This document shows positions 1-6,105 of a stretch of 10,685 nt of DNA, one piece after another. A program made the translations under genes and the position numbers. Position 1 is the first letter of the stretch; each line of letters opens with the position of its first letter. The notes under the pieces are model-generated. The model worked only from the letters and a program-made list of their open reading frames with translations, made no database searches and was not told the origin of the DNA. The stretch spans positions 1 through 10,685 of the forward strand of contig JADFSZ010000045.1 of NCBI GenBank assembly GCA_022560555.1. The letters run 5' to 3'. The DNA comes from JADFSZ01 sp022560555 [NCBI: PVC group bacterium]. GTDB lineage: Bacteria > GCA-001730085 > JADFSZ01.

Positions 1-740
1 AGAAAGATAAAATCTCTTTGTTTTGGAACGGATTGTGCCCCCCGCTTTTTATTATGGGATTGCTGGTAGGGATGGTTCTTTTGCAGCCGGATTTCGGGAC
101 GATGGTTTTGATGAGCGCTGTTTCTATTTTGATGCTCTTTGTCGGCGGGGCCCTCCTTAGGTATCTGGGGGCTCTGTTTATCGCCGTGTTGCCGGCTCTT
201 TATCTTGCCGTTTGGAACGTTCCGTATCGCAGGCAACGTGTGATGACATTTTTGGATCCGTGGAATGATCCGGGAGGGAGCGGGTATCAGGTAATCCAAT
301 CATTGGTTGCTTTGGGATCGGGGGGATTGTTTGGTGTCGGTTTGGGGCAAAGCCGCCAAAAGCTTTTTTATCTACCTGAAGCTCACACTGATTTTATCTT
401 TTCTATCATAGGTGAAGAAATTGGTTTGATCGGATCTTTGTCTATTATCGTTATCTTTTTATATCTATTTTGGAATGGGCTTATGATTGTCTGGAATACC
501 AAGGACCCTTTTGGCTATTATTTAGGTCTGGGGATTGTATCTCTTATTTGCCTTCAGACATTTATTCATATTGGTGTCGTTACAAACTCATTGCCTCCCA
601 AAGGGATCCCGCTACCGTTTATCAGTTTCGGCGGATCCTCTCTTGTGATCAATATGATTTCAATGGGGATTTTGATTAGTATCGGAAAACATCAGCCGGG
701 GTATCCATCCAAAAGGAGAAGAAAATTAAGTACGTTTTAA
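1..740 (+). CDS. ftsW: FtsW, lipid II-polymerising SEDS glycosyltransferase (5'-truncated)
   Basis: Septal peptidoglycan polymerase of the SEDS family, an integral inner-membrane protein that polymerises lipid II with a partner class B PBP. The frame is open to the window edge (first full codon at base 3), so the N-terminal third lies outside; about 245 C-terminal residues remain. Family motifs seen in order: LLQPDFGT, a PYRRQRVMTFLDPW segment, GSGYQVIQSL, YLPEAHTDFIF (codons 369-401, with the Asp at 390-392 matching the catalytic Asp of SEDS proteins), IGEEIGLIG and PLPFISFGGSSL. Several hydrophobic membrane segments lie between them, and a basic tail (KRRRK) ends the protein. The YLPEAHTDFIF form and the adjacent murG favour FtsW over RodA. 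The stop (738-740) lies inside murG, a 16-base overlap. Sure of family; FtsW rests partly on context. Confidence 0.93.
   Translation, partial: KDKISLFWNGLCPPLFIMGLLVGMVLLQPDFGTMVLMSAVSILMLFVGGALLRYLGALFIAVLPALYLAVWNVPYRRQRVMTFLDPWNDPGGSGYQVIQSLVALGSGGLFGVGLGQSRQKLFYLPEAHTDFIFSIIGEEIGLIGSLSIIVIFLYLFWNGLMIVWNTKDPFGYYLGLGIVSLICLQTFIHIGVVTNSLPPKGIPLPFISFGGSSLVINMISMGILISIGKHQPGYPSKRRRKLSTF
714..727 (+). promoter_or_regulatory. Shine-Dalgarno and AUU start codon of murG
   Basis: AGGAG at 714-718 is followed, six bases later, by ATT at 725-727 and then codons reading K-Y-V-L-T-G-G-K-T-G-G-H, the MurG N-terminal strand and glycine loop. This frame has no ATG, GTG or TTG between its upstream stop (677-679) and this loop. 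AUU is therefore the best-placed initiator. Rare AUU starts are known for infC and pcnB, where IF3 discriminates against them. A base error turning ATG into ATT would look the same. Confidence 0.7.
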
Positions 741-1852
741 CAGGAGGAAAAACAGGGGGACATATTTTCCCTCTTGTGAGCTTTTGGGAATCTTTTCAAG
801 CGCTCAAGCCCCAATCAGAGGCCTTATGGCTGAGCATGCGGGGGGCATTGGAAGCGAAGGTGGCTGATCAGTACAATATTTCTTTAAGATACATTGCGAC
901 CCCCGGCCCGTCATCAAAGAAAAATGTTTTTGTACGTCTGATCCATCCTTTGAATCAAGGGATCAAAGTCTTGTGCGGATGCGCAAAAGTGCTATGGTGC
1001 TTTAGTCGTTTTCGCCCTCAATTTGTGTTTTCTTCGGGAAGTTTTGTCAGTATTCCCGTATTACTCGGATGCATGATTCTAGGAATCCCGTTTTTTATAC
1101 ATGAGCAAAATGTTGTTTTGGGCCGAACCAACAAAGTGTTTCGTCGCTTTGCCAAGGGCATGTTTTTCAGTTGGGACCATCCCGAATTGGAAAGCGATCA
1201 AAATCACCAATATGTTTGTGGTCTGCCGCTCAGAAAGTTAACGCAGCCGTCTGATCGGTTCGATCCAACGAAAAGATGTTTCCCTAAATCTAAACAGGTG
1301 ACCTTGCTTGTTGTCGGAGGGTCGCAAGGGGCCAGGGCCCTGAATTCCTTGGTATGTGACGCTCTCGTATATTTTCAAAAGGACCCCGAGTATGATTTTC
1401 GGTTTATTCATGTGACGGGAATGCCGGATTATCAGCGTGTAAAAGATTTTTACGATCACGCGCGGTGTTCCGGACATATTGTGGATTTTTGTGATGATGT
1501 CAGGGATCTGTATCAAAAAAGCGATTTGGTGATCGCACGTGCCGGAGCTTCGACATTAGCCGAAATTAATTCATGGGCCCTTCCTAGTATCCTTATCCCC
1601 ATCAAGCATTCGCTTGGTGATCATCAAATGAAAAATGCTCTATGGCAAAAAAAGCACAAGGCAGCCGAGGTTTTGGAGTATGATGTTTTAGAAGGTCGTG
1701 TGCTTTATGAAACCGTGCGTAGGATTTTGGATGACCCTCCACTTTATCAGTCCATGGCTCGCGAGAGTCATAAACTGTGCCATAAAAATGCGGCGCGAAA
1801 CATTGTTAAATATATTTTGGAAATAATGGATCAAGATGCTGAACAAAAATAA
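725..1852 (+). CDS. murG: MurG, UDP-GlcNAc:lipid I GlcNAc transferase
   Basis: Peripheral inner-membrane GT-B glycosyltransferase that moves GlcNAc from UDP-GlcNAc to lipid I, giving lipid II. From the AUU start it is 375 residues, slightly long for the family. Motifs: GGKTGGH at 7-13 (family GGGTGGH, third Gly replaced by Lys), IHEQNVVLGRTNK, GGSQGA at 198-203 (second glycine loop), and RAGASTLAEI from 272, whose Glu280 matches the UDP-GlcNAc-binding Glu, followed by GDHQMKNA. The first conventional start, GTG at 776, would give 358 residues but remove the first glycine loop, so 725 is preferred. It overlaps ftsW by 16 bases and murC by 17, consistent with an operon and coupled translation. 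Function is well supported; only the start is unusual. Confidence 0.95.
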   Translation: MKYVLTGGKTGGHIFPLVSFWESFQALKPQSEALWLSMRGALEAKVADQYNISLRYIATPGPSSKKNVFVRLIHPLNQGIKVLCGCAKVLWCFSRFRPQFVFSSGSFVSIPVLLGCMILGIPFFIHEQNVVLGRTNKVFRRFAKGMFFSWDHPELESDQNHQYVCGLPLRKLTQPSDRFDPTKRCFPKSKQVTLLVVGGSQGARALNSLVCDALVYFQKDPEYDFRFIHVTGMPDYQRVKDFYDHARCSGHIVDFCDDVRDLYQKSDLVIARAGASTLAEINSWALPSILIPIKHSLGDHQMKNALWQKKHKAAEVLEYDVLEGRVLYETVRRILDDPPLYQSMARESHKLCHKNAARNIVKYILEIMDQDAEQK

Positions 1853-3260
1853 AACTGTTCATTTTGTGGGAATCGGAGGTATCGGCATGAGCGGCCTGGC
1901 CGAGATTTTGCATAATCTCGAATATCGGGTAACAGGCTCGGACCAGGTATCAACGAATTTAACCATGAGGCTTAAGGGAATGAATGTCCGGGTGTTCTTG
2001 AAACATCATCGTAAGCATGTGGTCGGTGCTGGTTTGGTCGTGATATCAAGCGCTATTTCTTCGGACAATATTGAAGTTCTGGAGGCCAAAAAGCGCAACA
2101 TACCCGTGATAACCCGCGGGGATCTCTTAGCCGATTTGGTTCGACTGAAACCTCGCGCGATTGCTGTTGCCGGCTCTCACGGAAAAACCACCACGACATC
2201 CATGATTGCTTCGATTTTGGATGTGGCCGATATTCATTCCACGATGATTGTGGGGGGTGTGTTACGGCGTAAAGGACGAAGCGCAAATTGGGGCAAAGGT
2301 CCTTATTTAGTTACGGAGACGGATGAGCATGACGGCTCATTTCTCAAGCTGGCTCCGACGATCAATGTTGTCACAAATATTGATCGCGAACATATTGCGT
2401 ATTATGGAAGTTTTCATAACATACAAAAGGCTTTTTTTGAGTTTATCCATAAAATCCCCTTCTATGGATTTAGTGTTCTTTGTCGGGAAGACCCTCGTAT
2501 CCGTTCAATGTTGAAAAATATCAGCGTGCCTTATGTCTCGTATGGCCTGGACTCCCAAAGCGATATTTATTCACGAAAGATAAAAATATCAAAAGATGTG
2601 TTTAAAATGCAAACACAGTTTGATGTTTTTAATAACAATAAAAATCTTGGCAAAATCGGCAGAATGGGTTCTATTCAGTTAAAAGCGATAGGTGAGCATA
2701 ATATTCTGAATGCACTCGCAAGTATTGCTGTTTCTTTGGGACTCGGGATCTCTTTTGATACTGTAAAGAAGGGGCTTTGTAAATTTGAAGGTGTTGAAAG
2801 AAGGCTCCAGATTAAGAAAATCGCGCACGGATGTTTGGTGATCGAAGATTATGCGCACCATCCAACGGAAATCAAGGCGACGATCCGGGCTGTCCGCCTT
2901 TTTGAAAAAAAACGTCTTATTGTTATTTTTCAGCCGCATTTGTACTCAAGAACTCGGGACCATCGGGAGGAATTTGCGAAAACCCTTGCTGTGGCAGATA
3001 TTGTGTTTATCACGTCTATCTACCCGGCGCGTGAAAAACCTATTCGCGGAGTCTCTGCCAGGCAGATTGTCCGCATGATATTAAAAAAGCATCCGGACAA
3101 GTCTGTTTTTTATGTGCGGGATAAAGAGCTGTTGCCGGATAAGGTTTTGAATATTTTAGAAAAAGATGATATTGTGCTTGTTATGGGAGCCGGAAATATT
3201 TATACTGTAACGGATAAGCTTTCCCGGTTTCTGGAAATCCAAGGTCTATCCTGTACCTAG
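1836..3260 (+). CDS. murC: MurC, UDP-N-acetylmuramate--L-alanine ligase
   Basis: Cytoplasmic ATP-dependent Mur ligase that adds L-Ala to UDP-MurNAc, the first amino acid of the stem peptide. At 474 residues it is full length. The Rossmann-like N-terminal domain shows HFVGIGGIGMSG (9-20). The central ATPase domain has the P-loop GSHGKTTT (113-120), ETDEHDGSF (161-169; the family usually has EADESDGSF, so His replaces Ser) and GEHNILNALA (286-295). The C-terminal domain has DYAHHPTE (338-345) and FQPHLYSRTRD (365-375). HHPTE and the QPHxYxRTRD form are typical of MurC and not of MurD, E or F. The ATG lies inside the end of murG (17-base overlap) with only a weak GGA-type ribosome site, so coupling to murG translation is likely. 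No murB follows in this window. Confidence 0.97.
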   Translation: MLNKNKTVHFVGIGGIGMSGLAEILHNLEYRVTGSDQVSTNLTMRLKGMNVRVFLKHHRKHVVGAGLVVISSAISSDNIEVLEAKKRNIPVITRGDLLADLVRLKPRAIAVAGSHGKTTTTSMIASILDVADIHSTMIVGGVLRRKGRSANWGKGPYLVTETDEHDGSFLKLAPTINVVTNIDREHIAYYGSFHNIQKAFFEFIHKIPFYGFSVLCREDPRIRSMLKNISVPYVSYGLDSQSDIYSRKIKISKDVFKMQTQFDVFNNNKNLGKIGRMGSIQLKAIGEHNILNALASIAVSLGLGISFDTVKKGLCKFEGVERRLQIKKIAHGCLVIEDYAHHPTEIKATIRAVRLFEKKRLIVIFQPHLYSRTRDHREEFAKTLAVADIVFITSIYPAREKPIRGVSARQIVRMILKKHPDKSVFYVRDKELLPDKVLNILEKDDIVLVMGAGNIYTVTDKLSRFLEIQGLSCT

Positions 3261-3278
3261 TCACATGAAAATATCTTC

Positions 3279-4235
3279 ATGAAAGAATATCCCATAATTG
3301 ATCGAACGAGTCATAAAGTGGCTGTGATGATGGGTGGGACATCTTCTGAAAAAGAAATATCCATCAATTCCGGAACGGCCATTGCCCAAGGGCTCAGTCA
3401 GCTCGGCTGGAAGATCACTCCGATGATCTTAGAGAACGACAGTATCACCCAGAGTGATTTGTCCGGGATTGATTGTGTGTTTATCGCTTTGCATGGTGGT
3501 TTTGGTGAGAACGGAGAGTTGCAAAGCGTTTTGGAAGAATGGGGCATTCCTTACACGGGATCAGGCCCTAAAGCGTGTCAAATTTGTATGAATAAAAAAA
3601 CGACGAAGGATTTATTGATAAAAGGAAATTTGCCCACACCTGATTTTATTGTGGCTCATAAACACCAACCCCTACCGATTTTAGATAATGTATTGTATCC
3701 AGTAGCTGTCAAACCTGTCGCGGAAGGCTCAAGCATCGGATTGACGTGTGTCAAAAAGTTTGCGGATCTTAAGGCCGCTCTTAAAAAAGCATGGGAGTTT
3801 GGAGAGGAAGCCCTCATTGAAACATGGATCGAAGGCCATGAAATTACGTTTGGTATCTTAGGTGAGGAGGCACTGCCCCTCGTAGAAATTTTATCTGCGG
3901 AAGAATTTTATAATTATACGGCAAAATATGATTCGCATTTAACACGCTATCTTGTTCCGGCTCCCCTTGAAGATCAAGAAACGGATATGATTCAGAAAAT
4001 GGGACTCGAAGCGTTTAAACTTTTAGGGTGCTATGGATACGCGCGCGTGGATATGCTGCTCACACCCGATATGAAGCCATATATTTTAGAATTAAACACG
4101 GTTCCGGGCTTTACGATGACAAGCCTTTTTCCTAAAGCTGCGCGCGCGGCTAATTTGAGTTTTGGTGAGCTGTGTGAACGTTTGATCATTCACGCTTTAG
4201 AGCGTCATCCGAAAGAACATGCTGATCAAAAATGA
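3279..4235 (+). CDS. ddl: Ddl, D-alanine--D-alanine ligase
   Basis: ATP-grasp enzyme joining two D-Ala for the end of the peptidoglycan stem peptide; cytoplasmic. Its 318 residues are close to the usual length. Motifs: GGTSSEKEIS (19-28, substrate-binding Glu24), LHGGFGENGELQ (71-82), PYTGSG, VKPVAEGSSIG (144-154), the omega-loop AKY with Tyr217, GYARVDML (Arg256, Asp258) and ILELNTVPG, whose Glu271 and Asn273 complete the metal ligands. Retaining the Tyr of the omega-loop, where Van-type D-Ala-D-Lac ligases have His, points to a normal D-Ala-D-Ala ligase. The N-terminus runs about 13 residues before the first strand (KVAVMMGG). No clear Shine-Dalgarno is seen. A five-codon ORF (3265-3282) ends over the start as ATGA and might couple it to murC translation, but that may be chance. 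Confidence 0.95.
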   Translation: MKEYPIIDRTSHKVAVMMGGTSSEKEISINSGTAIAQGLSQLGWKITPMILENDSITQSDLSGIDCVFIALHGGFGENGELQSVLEEWGIPYTGSGPKACQICMNKKTTKDLLIKGNLPTPDFIVAHKHQPLPILDNVLYPVAVKPVAEGSSIGLTCVKKFADLKAALKKAWEFGEEALIETWIEGHEITFGILGEEALPLVEILSAEEFYNYTAKYDSHLTRYLVPAPLEDQETDMIQKMGLEAFKLLGCYGYARVDMLLTPDMKPYILELNTVPGFTMTSLFPKAARAANLSFGELCERLIIHALERHPKEHADQK

Positions 4236-4554
4236 CATTTGTAATTGAAGACTCCTCATGAGAACGGCCCATCCAGCGCTTAATCAGAAAACATTCGCCA
4301 ATATTCCTAGGACGGGGGATGCCACTGATGTTATGACCATTCAAGGGACCGTTAATAAGACAGCCCTTTTGTTGGTTTTCGTTCTTTTAACAGCCTCCAT
4401 GACGTGGCGGAAATTTTTCCAGACAGGGACGGTTGAGGGAATTGTACCATGGATGATAGGCGGGATGATCTTAGGTCTCATTTTTGCCCTTATCACAATA
4501 TTTAAAAAAAATTTAGCTCCGGTGACAGCCCCGATCTACGCTTTGTGCGAAGGA

Positions 4555-4561
4555 TTTTTTT
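4555..4561 (+). other. T7 homopolymer where the Bax1-like frame breaks (-1)
   Basis: The frame reads GAA GGA TTT TTT TAG and stops at 4561-4563. One extra T, or a slip back by one base, gives GAA GGA TTT TTT TTA GGA GGA ATA, which is E-G-F-F-L-G-G-I and continues the family sequence without a gap. The break is seen directly; its cause is not. Confidence 0.8.
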
Positions 4562-4718
4562 AGGAGGAATATCGGCCGTTTTTGAAGCCCAATTTCCCGG
4601 AATTGTTCTTCAAGCTATCGGACTCACATTCGGAACCTTGTTTTGTCTCTTATTGGCCTATAAGTCGGGATTCATCAAGGCCACGGAAAATTTCAAGCTT
4701 GGAGTTGTTGCTGCGACA

Positions 4719-4725
4719 GGGGGGG
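4719..4725 (+). other. G7 homopolymer where the Bax1-like frame returns (+1)
   Basis: With seven Gs the second segment reads T-G-G-D-M-F-R and loses the family pattern. With six Gs it reads T-G-G-I-C-F-V-Y-L-L and enters the next membrane segment. The change is opposite in sign to the one at 4555-4561, so the original frame is restored through to the stop at 5002-5004. Confidence 0.8.
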
Positions 4726-5141
4726 ATATGTTTCGTTTATCTTTTATCCATCATCCTGGGTTTTTTCGGCATTCATATGTCGTTTATTCATTCCAGCGGT
4801 CCGATGGGGATTGCGTTTAGTGCCTTTGTGGTTGTGATCGCGGCCCTCAATTTGGTTCTCGACTTTGACTTTATTGAAACTGCCAGCGAACAGAACCTTC
4901 CCCGTTATATGGAGTGGTACGGAGCGTTTGGGCTTGTTGTTACACTTGTTTGGCTTTATCTTGAGATTCTGCGCCTTCTGGCGAAATTGAGAGGCCGAAG
5001 ATAAAGAAATCGGCATTTTTGCGAAACCTGCTGAAGATCCCGACAATAGTCTCATGATATCTCGAAGAGAGCCCGATAACATTTTATTTATAAACCTTTC
5101 TAATAGAAAATCTTATCAATATTTCTTGCCCCATGGTGATT

Positions 5142-5157
5142 TGGTATAGAGATTGCG
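5142..5157 (+). promoter_or_regulatory. Possible sigma-54-type (-24/-12) promoter element
   Basis: TGGTATAGAGATTGCG lies in the gene-free stretch 5005-5169. The GG (5143-5144) and GC (5155-5156) doublets have the exact spacing of the -24/-12 consensus TGGCAC-N5-TTGC, but the middle (TATA for CACG) and the last position deviate. A start about 12 bases downstream would fall next to the ATG at 5170 and leave almost no leader, which weakens the case. The rest of this stretch is AT-rich. I see no tRNA, terminator hairpin or convincing sigma-70 site; a TTGCCC-N13-TATAGA pair is too closely spaced. Confidence 0.2.
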
Positions 5158-5169
5158 TTTTATATTAAA

Positions 5170-6051
5170 ATGGTTCCGTCAATTCATAATCACACTCAGG
5201 CTCATCAAAACAAAAAAAGTCGAATTGTTGCCATCACAAGCGGAAAAGGGGGTGTCGGAAAGACGACTTTGTCGATCAACCTCGCACGCATACTGACAGA
5301 GCTTCAAAAGCGGGTACTGTTGATCGATGCGGACTTGGGTCTGGCCAATGTGGATATCCATTTGGGATTGCAGTCTCAATACACTCTTCAGGATGTCATT
5401 GGGGGAAGAAAAAAGTTTCAAGATATTGCTCTTGTCGTCAGTAATGGCTTTCGCGTTATTCCGGCCTCCTCCGGGGTGCAGAATCTGACGGATCTAAACC
5501 CGGAAGAACGGGATTTTTTGATCGGTGTTTTTCAAAAAGGCGCAGAATCAACGGATATTGTATTGTTGGATATCGGTGCCGGAATCGGAGCGAATGCCGT
5601 AAAATTTTCTCAGGCCTCCGATGAAGTTTTAGTTATTACGCATCCTGAGCCGGCTGCGATCACCGATGCTTACGCGATGATGAAAATTTTATGGACCGGA
5701 GCGCCCGATAAAAAAATTAGTTTTATTATGAATATGGTCCAAGTTGAGACAGAAGCCAAACGCATGGCCCAGAACCTCAAATCTGTTTGCCGCCAATTTC
5801 TCAATCATGATCCGGATTGTGTGGGGTTTTTACCCGTGGAGAGCAAAATGAGAACGGCTCTGGTAAAGAGGAAGGTGTTTGTGGAATTATATCCGGATTC
5901 TTTGTACGCGCAAAAGCTAAAAGAAGCTGCCTTTAAGTTCTTTTTTCATAAGAGTTTCGGCCCCATTGCAAGAGGATTTTCCGGGTTTATATCCAAATTG
6001 ATGAAGAAAATGGCCGGCTCCGGTATTGACATTCCCTCCGGCTCTGCCTAA
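5170..6051 (+). CDS. MinD/FlhG-type P-loop ATPase
   Basis: ParA/MinD-superfamily ATPase of 293 residues, likely a dimerising membrane-associated positioning protein. Seen: deviant Walker A GKGGVGKTT (25-33, with signature Lys26), LIDADLGLANVDIHLGL (51-67, A' motif), Walker B VLLDIGAG (131-138), and EPAAITDAYAMMKIL (160-174), a stretch typical of the MinD/FlhG/YlxH branch. The C-terminus (FSGFISKLMKKMAG) alternates hydrophobic and basic residues, like the membrane-targeting helix of MinD and FlhG. The first 16 residues are polar and lack the DQAxxLR motif by which many FlhG proteins activate FlhF. No flhF, fliA, minC or minE lies in the window, so a flagellar or division role cannot be assigned. 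ATG 5170 is the only conventional start after the upstream stop at 5137. No Shine-Dalgarno precedes it, so translation may be leaderless. Sure of superfamily, unsure of subfamily. Confidence 0.82.
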   Translation: MVPSIHNHTQAHQNKKSRIVAITSGKGGVGKTTLSINLARILTELQKRVLLIDADLGLANVDIHLGLQSQYTLQDVIGGRKKFQDIALVVSNGFRVIPASSGVQNLTDLNPEERDFLIGVFQKGAESTDIVLLDIGAGIGANAVKFSQASDEVLVITHPEPAAITDAYAMMKILWTGAPDKKISFIMNMVQVETEAKRMAQNLKSVCRQFLNHDPDCVGFLPVESKMRTALVKRKVFVELYPDSLYAQKLKEAAFKFFFHKSFGPIARGFSGFISKLMKKMAGSGIDIPSGSA

Positions 6052-6105
6052 TATACAAGTTTAAATAGCCCTCCAATATAAACCAGAAACAAGAAGCTAG
6101 AACAT

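Larger units (their letters stand above)
4258..5004 (+). pseudogene. Bax inhibitor-1/YccA-like membrane protein, broken by two one-base frame changes
   Basis: Three frame segments join into one 248-residue protein. Bases 4258-4560 give MRTAHPALNQKTF to YALCEGFF, 4560-4724 give LGGISAVFEAQF to VVAATGG, and 4726-5004 give ICFVYLLSIILGFFG to LAKLRGRR. The combined product resembles the prokaryotic Bax1-I (TMBIM-like) family: an N-terminal soluble stretch, about seven hydrophobic segments, the acidic DFDFIE motif and an MEWYGAFGL-LVTLVWLYLEILR-type end. Family members are membrane proteins, in some cases proton-sensitive calcium leaks; the role here is unknown. The first break needs one more T in a T7 run (4555-4561), the second one G fewer in a G7 run (4719-4725). 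Sequence on both sides looks conserved, so these may be sequencing errors or very recent mutations and not old decay. The type 'pseudogene' is provisional. No Shine-Dalgarno is obvious before ATG 4258. Confidence 0.82.

Noticed and set aside
776-1852. murG starting at GTG 776
   Set aside because: This start drops the conserved first glycine loop encoded at 743-763 and has no better ribosome site than the AUU start at 725.
3279-4235. Van-type D-Ala-D-Lac ligase
   Set aside because: The omega-loop keeps the AKY tyrosine typical of D-Ala-D-Ala ligases, and the gene sits in the dcw order without vanH or vanX.
4744-5082. Minus-strand ORF of 112 codons
   Set aside because: It lies opposite the conserved C-terminal part of the Bax1-I-like gene, its product is basic and low in recognisable features, and no neighbour is on that strand.
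5126-5150. Sigma-70 promoter TTGCCC...TATAGA before the MinD-like gene
   Set aside because: The spacer is only 13 bases, too short for a working promoter, and both boxes are imperfect.
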